This document shows positions 23,826-35,329 of a stretch of DNA of 64,000 nt, piece by piece. The DNA lies in NCBI GenBank assembly GCA_028023455.1, contig JAQFVV010000013.1, positions 15,760,258 to 15,824,257 of the forward strand, written 5' to 3'. This stretch comes from Epiperipatus broadwayi (Eukaryota > Onychophora > Udeonychophora > Euonychophora > Peripatidae). Position 1 is the stretch's first letter. The number at the start of each line of letters is the position of its first letter. The notes under the pieces are model-generated. The model worked only from the letters and a program-made list of their open reading frames with translations, did no database searches and was not told the origin of the DNA. A program made the translations under genes and the position numbers.

Positions 23826-25440
23826 TTGTGGGTAAGTTTAGTAAATTGGGGAATAAATGAAGCTTTAGTGGATCTTATTAAGAGATTGCATGAAAATAAT
23901 TACTATACATATCAATTAGAAAATATAGAATCAATTAAAGTTAAAAATGGGGTGGAACTAAGGCAAGGATGCCCTATGACAGCTATTTTGTTTTTGTTAT
24001 ATTTTAGAAATATGGAGAAAGCAATAGAAAGACTGGGAAGAGGGGTAGAGATACCATTAATAGATGGCGAGAAAGTATATACACTATCAGGTCTTTCATT
24101 AGTACAGAAAAGAGGGAAGATATGGAAGTTATGCTGAAGATATGCACAAGGGAGGGTACAGAGAAGGGGATTACATTTAGTAAAAATATTGATGATTAAT
24201 GATGGGTAAAGAGAAGAGAGAAATTTTTTATTGGGGGATATAAAATTAAATGTGGTAAATAGATATAACTATATGGTAATCAGAGAAAATGCTTGGATGA
24301 ATGGGAGAAAAAAATTGACAAATCAAACAAAGAGAAGAAAGGGACTGATAAAGAAATTAACAGTGTTTTCATATAATAAATATGATATAGCTAGAATTGT
24401 ATGTAAGGAAATGGCAGTATCAGGGTTAACTTATGGTAATGATGCATTATGTGTTAATAAAGGGACTTAAAGTACAAAGAGAAGTAGAAAGACATGCATT
24501 AGTTGCAGATGTGTGGATGGCAAAGAAAACAATTTGAGAAATGGAATTGGTCAAGTTTTTATATGAGAGATGCAAAAAAACAAAATGAAAATGTTCAGTA
24601 GATTGCAATTTATGGATAATAAGAGAATAGTGAAAATAGTATTTAATTGAATTATGAGTAAAGGACAGGCAACAAGATGGTGAAAAAGTTAGTACAGTAT
24701 GCAGAAGATTTGGATAAAGACTTTATATCAGTATACTAATACAAAAGGCGGGATGATTGTGTTGGGAAAATTATTGAGTATTATAATAGCAAGGAATGGG
24801 ATAGAAGAATAGATACATTAATAAAAAGAGTTGGAGAAATGGAGAACTAGTATGAAAAGTAAAAAGAGTTTAAATATATATAGAAATAACCAGAATATTG
24901 GGTGAGAGTTAATTTAAGATAATAACAATGAAAGTAATCTATTGTTTAAGGCTCGAAAAGAATCATTAGCAACAAGGAATATATGCATAAATAAAAAATG
25001 TGTAATTTAGTCTGCAAGTTATGTAAAAAAGGTATAGAAAATATTAGGCAGCTGTTAATTGAATGTAAATGCCTACAAGCAGAAAGGGTACAATTAATGA
25101 AGTTGTGGGAGAATAAATATAAACAAAGTGACTATACAGTAAGTGAGTTCTTGTTTTTTATGCTGGGTTTGGGAAAAGATAAGGGAGATTTAGATATAAA
25201 GGCCATAGAGTTGACATCATATTGTGGAAAATGGAATGGAGCAGGATATAGAAGAATATCGGAAAAACTTAGGGTGGGGAATGGAAAGGAAGGGTAAGGT
25301 GGTTAACAGGATTCTCTGGGCATAGTGGCTAAGCGATTTATGACTCCGAGAAAGGACAAGCCACAGTGCATCACAACACATACTATTTCAGTTAAGCTGT
25401 CTGGGGGGGGGGAGGTCTATATTCTAAATAAATAAATAAA
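23826..25440 (+). mobile_element. LINE family 2, copy 2 (RT plus C-terminal zinc-knuckle region)
   Basis: Plus-strand remnant. The first frame (23826-24137) reads WGINEALVDLIKRLHENN, then VKNGVELRQGCPMTAILFLL (RT motif 4) and MEKAIERLGRGVEIPL, all matched in the minus-strand copy at 6.4-7.9 kb; the FADD box is lost here by a frameshift near 24090. A middle stretch (24231-24470) gives NRYNYMVIRENAWMNGRKKL, the post-RT thumb region. The last frame (24998-25297) carries CNLVCKLCKKG..IRQLLIECKCLQAER, a C-x2-C-xn-C zinc-knuckle-like pattern in which the usual H is Q. The 3' end is shared with the other copy and is followed by an aaataaataaataa tail, typical of LINEs that end in short simple repeats. 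Clade uncertain. Not functional. Confidence 0.7.
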
Positions 25441-25514
25441 GTTAAAATTAATATATATATACATTATTTATTTAAATTTATCTCAATATTAATGTAGAGA
25501 AAAGTTAAAATTAA

Positions 25515-25765
25515 TATTGTTTACATGTTGGGAGTAAGAGAACAAAAGTGAAATATTTCGATGAAAGACTAAACAATTATCATTGAAAAAATTAAGAAAC
25601 TAAAATGGAGCTGGGCATAATGAAAATTCAACAACTGAAGTTTTAATTGAATTCCAAGAGATTATAAAAAAAAACTTAGAAAGAGACCACATGTGAGATG
25701 AATGAATGAAGCAAGAAAGTTTGCTGTATTATGAAGAAGAAAAAAACTATTGATCAGAGAAACTG
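25515..25765 (+). mobile_element. RTE LINE 3'-end fragment
   Basis: The plus-strand translation follows the C-terminal region of the RTE LINE at 13.6 kb: a GSKRTKVKYF-like start, then KN.ETKMELGIMK (from KIKRLKWSWAGHIA), LNSKRL.KK (from WIPRDCKRP) and ETTCEMNE (from KRPHVRWMDE), before a homologous end. All frames are broken. It is a 5'-truncated copy, the usual product of LINE insertion. Confidence 0.6.
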
Positions 25766-26574
25766 AATTCATCTTGGAAATCTCCAGCCTGCATTGGATA
25801 TCTCGACATTTTATTTTTACAATTAACCAACTCACATAATATTCACTTAATAAGGAACATCCCTTAATAAATAAAATTGACAAAATGCTTGACGTAGGAA
25901 ATAAAATTAAAATTGTTCAACGTATTATTTACAAAATCTGCAGATACTGTTTAACAATGCTAAATACTTGATAATTCTTTTTAAAACATAACGTGGGCAT
26001 TACAATTATTTAAAGGAATATAAAAATCCTATGAGAAATCAAACATTTTTGCTCTTTTTATAAATATATATCATTAGTCAATCTAAAGTTGCAGTTTTGT
26101 CACAGTTTGCAGATGAAATTCTGTTTTTCTAAATAATAATAGATCAAACAATTTAAATAACAGCACAAATTTACAAATAGTACAGTATGATCTTTTTTTT
26201 TGTAAAAAAAGGTCAAATCCAAAAAATTCCACACTTTGATAAACATTTTAACATCCCTCTGATATTTTTTTTGTAAAAAAAAACATTTCCGAGTAAGGTA
26301 TAGCAAATGAAAAATTCCAGACTTCTAGACTAGCTTGTTAATGACAATATCTTTTATCCAAAAGTTACACCTTTTATCTAAAAGTTATTTATATCAAACT
26401 GAGACGTGAAGTGATATTTTTAAAAAAATATCTGATCAGTATCTGAAACTTTAGATAATAGACAAAAAAAATTTCATATAAAAAAAAAAAGGTTGCACAG
26501 AACTAACTACTAAAATTAATTTTTAAATTACCTGGGATTCAAATTAGGACTTTCATTTTAATTATTTATTAACC
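25766..26574. other. AT-rich stretch with no recognisable gene
   Basis: No motif or long repeat. Several A and T runs around 26190-26280 and 26460-26490. Confidence 0.5.
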
Positions 26575-26940
26575 AACCTGTTCATTCAGTATACTGAATA
26601 TTTACTATAGTAAATAGAGGAATTTGAACTTAGGATTTCCATCTTAAACAACCGATGCACATGACCACACATGTGAAAAAGAGCAATAATCCTCAATATA
26701 CATATTTTAGGCAGAAACAGCCAGCATCAATTGCTATCTTGATATAAGCCGAGTATTGATGGTATATATGAGTAGGAGTTTATGATTTGGCCCAACTGAT
26801 GAGTGCTACATTTGGGATCATTTATCTTTTTCACTTGTATGTGATCATGTGTAATGGTTGTCTGAGATGGAGGATTAATATAGATTGAAAATTCTAAATT
26901 CAAATTTCTCTATTTTAATTATTCATTGTTACATCTTATA
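26575..26940. repeat. Inverted pair of a short SINE-like repeat
   Basis: Left arm (about 26600-26700) and right arm (about 26820-26935) are imperfectly complementary. The left arm read on the minus strand gives cggttgtttaagatgg, then aaatcctaagttcaaattcc; the right arm read on the plus strand gives tggttgtctgagatgg, then ttctaaattcaaatttc. The second blocks resemble a Pol III B box (GGTTCRANTCC), and the first may be a decayed A box, so each arm may be a tRNA-derived SINE. The spacer contains the 26789-26807 block shared with 6147-6165. The Pol III reading is tentative. Confidence 0.45.
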
Positions 26941-26959
26941 GAAACAGAATCAGTTCACT

Positions 26960-27260
26960 TTTGCTTTTTAATGCCTTCAAAGATGATAGTGAAACCATTT
27001 TATTTTACATCTATTCTCTCCATCCCCAATTCCTTATTAATCCTAACATGCTTTTTGTTTATATTTTATTGTGTGATCTTGCAATACTTGCATTGCTCTG
27101 TGGTATTCAAGTCTCATACTCACATATAAGCATTGATAAAATGTTTATTAACATTTTTTTAAAACATGTTGGCATTATTATCGTTCATTATTTTTTTCTG
27201 ATTTAATTTCATTAATCCCACTGCTTTAAGTCCTTATTTTTTCTCAATACCCTTATACTG
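26960..27260 (-). pseudogene. Possible LINE post-RT fragment
   Basis: The minus strand reads, with breaks, MLINILSMLICEYET followed by SMLGLIRNWGWRE. This is reminiscent of the L-x-Y-G-x-E-T-W and R-x-M-L-G-x-x-x-R-D elements between the RT and C-terminal region of RTE-like LINEs. Short and degenerate; chance is possible. Confidence 0.3.
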
Positions 27261-27409
27261 TATTGTTATCCTCAATGCACCTCATTCTTTCAATTAAATT
27301 ATACTTTCTATATTTTACTCATATATGGAAATTTTATCATTCTCTTTCCCCTTTCAGGCAATATTCAATACTTCAAAAATAATATTAACAAATATCTATT
27401 CCAATGTTA

Positions 27410-27720
27410 AATATAGAGCTCGCAAATAAGCTCTTAACAAGTTGCAGAATATTCCCAACCCTAGACTGGTTTCTGCTAATGACTTCTTCAGTGAGATGCT
27501 AGGATATTCAAGCATTAGATTAAAAATACCAGGACAAGCCCAGCACTTTATCTAATGGATAACTATTAACTAGAAAATTGAAAATTTCAGACATCCACAT
27601 GCCTTCCAATCCAGCTATCTAACTTAAATAGCCATATGGGACTGAACCAAGTTCAGATGCACCATATATTAATAACTTTAGCAATATAAAATCACCAAAG
27701 CCTTAATAGCAAAAAATAAA
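27410..27720 (-). mobile_element. Retrozyme-like repeat, copy B
   Basis: Minus-strand copy of the subfamily also seen at 27727-28126. From its 5' side it reads ggctttggtgattttatatt, a ctgaacttggttcagtccc block (compare ctgaactgagttcagaccc at 53.25 kb), then the module at 27447-27509, then aacttgttaagagc at the 3' side. The core reads CTGAAGA and GAAAC, and the site triplet GTC is kept. The shared internal blocks tie this subfamily to the 53-kb family despite strong divergence. Confidence 0.65.
27447..27509 (-). ncRNA. Hammerhead-like module, copy B (core CTGAAGA)
   Basis: Minus strand: outer stem GAATATC paired with GGAATATTC, core CTGAAGA, a weak hairpin AGTCATTAGCA, GAAAC, then CAGTC. Stem II is poor in this copy. 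Inner stem I has two or three non-Watson-Crick positions. Confidence 0.5.
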
Positions 27721-27824
27721 ATTACAAAGAAATCCAAATCATATGTCACATGACCTAAGTTAACAAGCTTGTATTACAAATGTTATGTATAGAGCTCACA
27801 AATAAGCCCTTAACAAGCTTTGCA

Positions 27825-27886
27825 GAATATCTCCAACCCTAGACCGGTTTCTGCTACTGGCTTCCTCAGTAGGTGCCAGGATATTC
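27825..27886 (-). ncRNA. Hammerhead-like module, copy C (core CTGAGGA, palindrome ACCGGT)
   Basis: Minus strand: GAATATC outer stem, CTGAGGA, hairpin GC-CAGTA-GC flanked by an A on each side, GAAA, the palindrome ACCGGT, then C, then GATATTC. Compared with the 53-kb copies (ACTAGT), the central TA pair of the palindrome is CG here, a change that keeps self-complementarity. Confidence 0.5.
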
Positions 27887-27960
27887 AAGCATTAGATTAA
27901 AAATATCAGGACAAGTCTGGGACTTTATTTAATGGTCCTGGTATTTTTAAGCTAATGCTT

Positions 27961-28023
27961 GAATATCCTAGCACCTCACTGAGGAAGTCAGTAGCAGAAA
28001 ACAGTCTGGGATTAGAGATATTC
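27961..28023 (+). ncRNA. Hammerhead-like module, copy D (core CTGAGGA)
   Basis: Plus strand: GAATATC at 27961-27967 pairs perfectly with GATATTC at 28017-28023. The core CTGAGGA is followed by AGTCAGTAGCA, then GAAAA (one base different from GAAAC), then CAGTC. Confidence 0.5.
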
Positions 28024-28235
28024 TGCAAAGTTTGTTAAGAGCTTATTTATGAGCTCTATATAGAACATTTGTAATAAAAGCTTGTTAAATTTAGGTCATG
28101 TGACATATGACTTGATTTCTTTCTAATCTATGCTCAATTCTTAGATTTCATTATTTTATTGATATCTCTTTTTGTGAGCTACTGTTGTGTTTATATGCAA
28201 CCATAATAAATACAGATGCACATAATACTGTTAAT

Positions 28236-28840
28236 TCTGATATAAAGGTAATCATCCTTCACACAAGCTCCATATTTTAATATTCAATTGGCGGCATTAA
28301 AAAGTAGTAAACTTTCAATCCAAGTCACAAGGTAAAGACTTTTGACAAGATAAGAATGGCTGTCAAACTGTAAATGTGATACAAAGGTAATCAATCATTC
28401 TTCACACAATCACTATACTCTAATATTCAATTAGTGATATTAAATACTAGTAAACTCTCCATCCAAGTTGCAAGATAAAGACTTTCAAATCTTTTGTACC
28501 TACATGCAATTATATAGGCCAATCTTATGCATGCTCTAATTAAAAAAAATTTCTTGATTACTTACATTAAAGTATAACATCTTCTAATATTAACATATAG
28601 TAAATTTCAAGATTTCACCACAAGTGTTAATATGTAATAAAGTAGAAATGTATGTAAAGTGAATAATATAATATATTCATGTTCTTGATCTAAAATGCTT
28701 AAGATTGACCTATATAATTGCATGCAGATACAAAAGATAAAACAGCCATTCTTATCTTTTCAAAAGCTTTTATCTTGTGACATGGATCAAGATTAAAGTG
28801 TGGAACTCATGTGAAAGATGATTACCTTTGTATCTGAATT
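28236..28840. repeat. Foldback repeat: partial direct copy, full unit, inverted copy
   Basis: A block beginning ggtaatcat(c)ctt and containing taatattcaatt and aaagactttt occurs at 28247 and again at 28386 in the same orientation (period about 139 bp), then inverted up to 28834 (gattacctttgtatc). The inner parts pair as well: gcaattatataggccaatctta near 28507 with taagattgacctatataattgc near 28700. No coding capacity. It resembles the 43.9-44.6 kb foldback in some blocks (aattatat.ggccaatctta). Confidence 0.8.
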
Positions 28841-28879
28841 ACAGTTTAGCATTGTGCTAGTTAAAAAAATTTCTAGATA

Positions 28880-31270
28880 TTTTATTTTATTAAAAATTTA
28901 TATACAATATATATTTACATGAACATCTGATATACCATTCAACTGATACTGTTGGAAAGGATATGGAATTTCAGGTACTCTTCTAACGGTGCCTAACATT
29001 TCAGCTGTATTATGGCAGTTTGCTTCATATCCTGGTAAGGCAGTACTTCCATACCATGTCTGATTGCCTCATGTCACATTTAATATCCAACAGCTTCCAG
29101 TTTGAACATGAATATGCCTCACTGCTTTTGTATTCGAATATGGGACAACTAATGTAATATCTATTGCTGCCTGACTTGACCTCCAAATGGACTGACTATT
29201 AATTAAGGAGAGCAATCAGATTTACTGAGCATTTTCACCTATTAACCTGGATCTATCAATGACTATATTTTGTTTACACATACATTGATTGGATTCAGCG
29301 TTCATCACTGCAGAGTAAGATCATATCTGGACAAGTCTTACTTGAAGGTAAATTGAACCATAACTTTTCCTCTCATGGCTAAACTTGAGAAGATACATAG
29401 GTGGACATCTTTGTTTCTTCCAGGAATTTTAGATCTGGTTCCATTATCATCAGATTCAATATTCATCAAAGGTAAGGTGTCTTCATTTGTTGACCTGGTA
29501 TCTTTAATCATAGGTGTGATATCTTCATCAGTATGTCCAGGATATTCTGCAACAGGCCTGGTGTTTTGAATCTTGTAGACTCTTCACTGTTGACTGGTGA
29601 TCCATAGTAGACTTAGCTGGTTGGTCTCTATGCCTATAGTGTTGCTCTCCATTTTAGGTTTGAACAACCACTGTCTGCAATCCTTGTGTCTTAATCACAA
29701 CTGCTGGAATCCCTTTAGTGATTCCAAAACACATATGACATGGGTGCCTATTCAACAATTCACTATTTCAATTTTCATTTTCCATTAAAACCAATTAGGT
29801 ATAAGAAGTGATAAATTAGTTATAAGCAGTAGTTCAGCTGGCATTTTGTCCATAACTGCTGCACAAAAACATTCTTCAATAAAAAGTGTTTCAGCTAACT
29901 ATAGCAGCTTCTTAAGCATTCTTTTAGTCTCTTGTATCAACCTCTCAGCCTGTCCATTGCTCTTTGGATGGAAGTGAGTCAAACATTATTGTTGTCACAA
30001 ATTGTCTGAATAGAGCATATAAAAAGGTTATGCCATAACCTGACACTTTTAGGCAGTTCATGAGTTGAGACTAGCTTTCTAAAAATATTGTGATTGATAT
30101 GAAACATTATCTTTAACCACCTGGAATATGCATCAGCAATTAATAAAAGCTTACTCCACCATGGAACAGCATGTTTAGCATGCATTCTAGTACAGAAATT
30201 CTCAAGTTCGAGCCACTGACCAGTTTTATTCTTTGCTGACATATTTTATTTCTTCTTACAAAGCAAGCAATAATGGATCTTAGGGTTGATATCAGAGTCC
30301 AAAGTATGTCAGAGAACATAGGATATTCTTAATATTTTCATTCTTATAACCCCTGGATACCCATTATGTAAATTTTTAAGCACTTGGGATTGTCCAGCTA
30401 GATGAATCATAACTATTAATTCCCAGACAATATAGTTTTCTAATTTGAGAACTCTAGCCTCCTACACTAAATGCAGTTCATCAGGTTTTTTGTTTGGCTA
30501 ACTCTGATGGAAAACATTTGGAACCCAGGGTCACTAAGTGATCCCTTGAACAACTGATTTATTTATCTCCGAGTCTGTCATATTAATCGAATGGTTTTTT
30601 TTAGTTTACATTGTTTCCCAGTCTAGACAGGCAACTGACTCAATGCATTCTTAATGCCAGTGATAAAGGCTAAGGCATCTGACAATCTGAGCCAAATTTT
30701 TGTTTTTGAGAGATTCTTTAATGTCAATGAAATGGAAAATTGTATCCCATCATTACTCTTTAGGCCACCCTACAACTGTTTCCATCAGTTATGAATCACA
30801 ACTTAATGCCAGTGCTCTTTCTGGTTCATAATATGCTAACATCATTTAATCTGATCTTTCAGTTATTCCAAAGCTTTATCATGTTTATTGTTGCACTTCC
30901 AAACACTATTTTTTATCCAACAATCTATATAGTAGTTTAGTAGTGCAGTTTTACAATGTAGAAAACTGTCATTACTATTGATAAAGCCCAGAAAAGACTA
31001 GAGCTCCTTTTTGTTCAGAGGAGTCTTTCCCTCTTTAATTGCTTTAATCTTTTTTTTTGTTGGATGGATGCACTTTTTATTATTATTTTCATGATTGTGA
31101 CTTTAAACTTATCTAAACATTTCCTAATGAAAATCCAAAATTATTCTGGTGATTTAGCCACCAATAAAAAAATCACCAAAGTATGAGAATGCTCCAGATA
31201 TTGCAGCAGTAAGTTGATCAGTTACTCTATTGCTAGTGTGACTGACACCCCAAAAGACCATTTATTTTAA
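28880..31270 (-). pseudogene. Ty3/Gypsy-type pol remnant: RT end, RNase H, integrase, tail
   Basis: Minus strand, broken frames, in pol order from 31270 downwards. KEGKTPLNKKELQSFLGFIN (near 31030) is the connection between RT and RNase H (compare L-x-x-FLG-x-x-NYY). RNase H follows, weakly. An integrase-like H-x-G-x-x-G-x-x-K piece (YIMGIQGYKNENIKN, near 30340) comes next, then a frame at 30242-29979 reading KTGQWLELENF and LLLIADAYSRWLKIMF, the first catalytic Asp region of the integrase core, and after a break THFHPKSNGQAERLIQETKRMLKKLL (near 29930), the H-P-x-S-N-G-x-x-E-R block with the catalytic Glu. The tail towards 28880 is low-similarity. Inactive. No LTR recognised. Confidence 0.75.
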
Positions 31271-31282
31271 ATAAACCCTTCA

Positions 31283-33780
31283 TCAATAGTATTCTGTCCC
31301 ATGCACAGGTCCAGAGAGTAGTTCTATCACTAGTACATTCATTTTTCTACTCTTCTTTTCATTGCCCAGCTCTCCAATTCCACTATCTACATCTCTTATG
31401 TTATTCAACAATGCCAATCTTATCAATTCTTTCTTTTTGCTTCCTCTCACCATTCCCTCCCAAACATCTTTCATTAAACAATACTTCTTAATATATATAT
31501 ATCCAATCAATTTTCTCTTTCTAATTTTCTCAATCAATCTTCTTTTTTCATTTATTCTTTTCAAAATTTTATTTTATTTATCCAACTGATTTTTTCCCAT
31601 TCTTTTTTATGCCCACAACTCAAAGGTTTTCTAATCTATTCTATTTACTTTCACATTTTATAACCATACAATAGTACAAACACACATAGCATTTAATTAA
31701 TCTTTTTCTAAATTCTTTCTTCAAAGGTCCACAAAATATTTTTTCTCTTAATAAATGCCACCTTTGCTAAAGCTATTCTTCTTTTAACTTCATCTTCACT
31801 TCCTCCAACCTCACTTAACCAACTAACCAAATATCTAAATACCTTTATATGTTGAACTGTTATCATGGATTTCAATTTGCAGTCTTTTTGCATTTCTTCC
31901 TATCCACAAACATTTAGTTTTCTCAACCTTAATCTTCATTCCATAATTCCTTCCTTCAATTTATTCAACATATTCTAAAGACACTTTTCATCCTCAGCTA
32001 TAAGAGCCATACAATCTACAAATCCTAAACTATTCTACTTCTAACATTTGCTCCTCCATTGCCTAAGTAATAATTTAACATGTCTTCTAAATACATATTA
32101 AAAAGAGCAGGTGATATACTGCTCCTCTTTATATATTTCACTTCATCAGTCTTATTATTTGCCAGTTTAATTTGTATCCTTTGCCCAGTATACATATTCC
32201 AAATCAATCTTCTCTTTCCAAAATACTCTTTTATTTTTTTAAGACAATCATAAGTTTATTCCAGATTACTCTATCAAGTGCTTTTTCCAAATCCACAAAA
32301 CAGATACCAAGTCCTTTATCTTTTTTCATATAACTGTCTGCAATGGTTCTAACAACACCAATAGCTTCTTATGTACTTTTCCCTCTCTGAAAACCAAGCT
32401 GTTTTTCTCCAATATAATATTCTATCTTTCCATAAATTCTTTTGGTTAAAATCCTCAATAAAACTTTAGAAACATGAAATAACAAGCTCATTGTTCTGTA
32501 CTCTTCACATTTAACAGGTTTATTCATTTCAGCAATTGAAATCATTATAGTCCTTAAAAAATATTCAGTCCAACACCACTATTATAAATCAAATTACAAA
32601 GTTCAAGTATTTCCCTTTATAGTAAATCTCCCCATTGAAATTCCACAGGTATTGCAGTAAATCAAATAGTCTTACCATTCTTCATTTGTGCAATTGACTT
32701 TATTACTTCATCTGGCAATAAGTCCACATCTTAATCATCTACTTCAATATCTTCATTTTCAACTTTATAATTAATTGAATTATTTTCTTTTCTAAATAGA
32801 CATTGAGGATATTCTTTCCACCTTTTTAATATATCATTGCTATCAATTAATCTCTTTCTATTCTCATCCACAATTTCACTTACTAACCATGTCTTTTTCT
32901 CCCAAGTGACATTTCTAATTCTACCAAATACAAGATCACATCTTTTCCCCTACTGAAATATTTCTGTCTCTCTATATTCTTTTTCCAACCATTTTTCTTT
33001 TGATGTTTCTTTTCTTAGCTCATTATTAATTTTTCTCTATGCACTTTGCCCTTCCTCAGTATTGACATTTTCCAATTTTCTCCATTTCCATCTTTTCCAA
33101 TATACCTTCTGTTATCCAATATCATTTAGCTTCCTTTAATTGGATAGTACCTATTTCATTTTTTGCTGTTTTTAATTAATTCTAGATAAACACTTCATCA
33201 GAGCTACTAATATATTCCTTATCTTTATCAATCCTTTTTATTGCATTTTCACATATAAAAACAAATTTTTATTTTTTCCATTTTTTTTTGTCACTTTATC
33301 TAAGCTCATCTTACATATTTTTTAAACTCAACTTTAATTTAGTCATAACCAACACCAGGCAAAACATGTGAAGCCTTAATAGCCTTCTTGTATCTATCCT
33401 GAATCAATTTAATAACATTCTTTATCACCTGAAGCTTTCCACATATACAGTTGTTTTATATGGCTTTGAAAGCAAGTGCTTGCAGTCACAAACCCATTCT
33501 CCTTACAAAATTATACAAGCCGGCTACCTCTTTTCTTTTTCCAAAAACCGTAATTTCCAAAAATTTTTCCTTCCTTACCCTTCTCCACAACATCATTCCA
33601 ATCACCTAATAGCAATATATATATATGTGCATTTTACCACTCACATCAGATAATTCCCTCTATCTTCTCATATTTTTCATGAATTTCAATATTATCATGA
33701 CTAGTTGTCAGCATACAAACTTGTATGATTACCAAGTCCATAAAGTTGCAGTTTTGTAATCATCATTACAATCTATCTTT
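31283..33780 (-). mobile_element. LINE family 1, copy 2 (endonuclease and RT, decayed)
   Basis: About 2.5 kb on the minus strand. Endonuclease part (33740-33290, broken frames): IYILLLGDWNDVV-like sequence (compare MGDWNAVVG), then a KEGKIFGNYGF region, then QDRYKKAIKASHVLPG (compare the Y-Q-I-D-Y-I-x-x-x-Q-R-Y-R-N block of RTE-like proteins). RT: MIWNMYTGQRIQIKL near 32200, a degenerate S-P-A-L-F-N-M-Y motif-4 end at 32120, and LEDMLNYYL. After the RT: QHIKVFRYLVSWLSEVGG and KRRIALAKVAFIKRKNIL (31893-31708). The last frame (31564-31283) is lysine-rich. The 3' end is shared with copy 1. No intact ORF. Confidence 0.75.
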
Positions 33781-35190
33781 GTCATATACTAAATCACTTT
33801 ACATATCAAATAACTATTTGCTTAATTCTTCAAAGTGAGACAAAAATTTTAAGGCTGAACAGCCTTTTTAATAAATCGCTCCTTGAAGGGCAAAAGTCTC
33901 TCTAACAGCTTCTCATAAACAAACAGTGAAAGAGAAAGCAGTATTTATTAAGCTTGCCAATTGCTAAATGGTAAAAGTTTAAATGTTTTTATATCCTTCT
34001 AGCTAAAAATAACCAGAGATCCATTTGCCAACTAATGATGGATGGTTGACATGAACCACCAATTAAATGAAAGAAAAATGCTAAGCTTCTTGAAAAAAAC
34101 TTCATTTGGTCTGGATTCAAATTCCAGGGTTATAGACCTAGCAGATAGATGCAATACTTTGTACCACAAACTTTTTCCAAAAATTAAAAAAACACATTTA
34201 TATAAGCTTAAACTGTGACTTTTGCACATTTAATTACAGTATTTCTTTCTCATGTCATGCAGCCAATTAGAAAACAAACAGAAATGTACTTATTTATGCA
34301 GTATACGATAATGCATTAAAGAAATCTAATCTAAAAAATAATACCGTTTGTGTATTTTTAAGCAATACTTTTTAGATAAATTACTTTGTCATGATAACCA
34401 AAGATCTTCACATTTTTTACTAACTGTAAAAAAAAATATTTTTTAATGTTTTGATATCTATCACTCACTTATGTTTAAATGGACAGATAAATAGAATGAT
34501 ATAACTAATTAAATTATCACGTGGAAATTAAATGTTAATATCATCATCATATGACTCATTCTTTCAAAAATAAGTTCTTCACTTTACTCTAGAATAATCA
34601 ATGGACACTATATGATTTTTAAGCAAGAATGAAGAAATTAAATTTTTATTCGGGGCTTTATATTTTTATTTTAGTACATAAAAAAATTATATATTGTACT
34701 CATAATAATCATAAGTTTCTAAATTTTATGACTTTCGACTCATTTTATACATCAATTTTTAAGTATTACTTTTTAATATTATATGTCTGTTTTATTAATT
34801 AGGATTAGCTCTGTTGAGCAAAGAAAAGAATATTAAACAATTTTATCACGTGATTCAAAATTAATAAATATTGATGAAGTCAAATCCATTTAAATAATTC
34901 TTAATGCATTTTTATCAGTGTTATAATGTCAAACAATTTTTTTTCTTCGAGCAAAAAGGTTTATAAATTTTTATATAACCATGGCTTTAAAATCAATAAT
35001 TATTGATTGTTACGGTGCTTTGTGTTCTAGCCATGGAAATCTACAATTAGTAAAAGTATTATGCCAATATACTTACTCTTAAACTATTAATCATAAAATG
35101 TTTATTTTTCTGTTTAGCTGCTATATAAATCAATTTTTAAAAAATAAATTTTACTTTTCGTCTTCGAAAAAACTGCTGAAAATGTACTGC
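33781..35190. other. AT-rich stretch with no recognisable gene
   Basis: The segment 34098-34160 contains ggattcaaattccaggg, a B-box-like string, with no clear A box; it may be a decayed SINE. Otherwise no motif or long repeat. Confidence 0.45.
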
Positions 35191-35230
35191 ACTACAAGTT
35201 TGCTTTAATCTTATAAATTTTTATTTTTTT

Positions 35231-35324
35231 AAGTGTCATAGCATCGGCCGGGACGCGAACCCGCCACCCGGGCAACTGCCTGCTAGTGCAAGGCAGTCGC
35301 ACTGACCTCTCGCCCACCAATGCA
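35231..35324 (-). mobile_element. tRNA-derived SINE
   Basis: On the minus strand the element starts TTGCATTGGTGGGCGAGAGG, contains a Pol III A-box-like TGGGCGAGAGG (35316-35306) and, 45 bp later, a B-box-like GGTTCGCGTCC (35261-35251; the consensus A at one position is G here), and ends GCCGATGCTATGACACTT followed by an A/T-rich tail. Its G+C content (over 60%) stands out sharply from the surroundings. A 3' fragment of the same family is at 3678-3726. A protein frame across it is a shadow. The tRNA species of origin is not clear to me. Confidence 0.8.
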
Positions 35325-35329
35325 AGATA

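Larger units (their letters stand above)
27727..28126. repeat. Retrozyme-like foldback, copies C (minus) and D (plus)
   Basis: Two units face each other with the complementary ends aaagaaatccaaatcatatg (left) and its partner catatgacttgatttcttt (right). Arms are about 195 bp, and the centre is near 27930. Each arm holds the module (27825-27886 minus, 27961-28023 plus), then a run reading taacaagctttgcagaatat on the plus strand of the left arm, then the tail gtcatgtgacatatgact. Copy B lies just upstream in the same orientation as copy C, so the cluster has the direct-plus-inverted layout. The tail block ggtcatgtg/atatgact recurs in the small insertion at 62063-62203. Confidence 0.8.

Noticed and set aside
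26789-26807. CTGATGA here and at 6151-6159 as further hammerhead cores
   Set aside because: No GAAA element and no stem II follow in either copy; the flanking CCCAA/TTGGG pairing is not enough.
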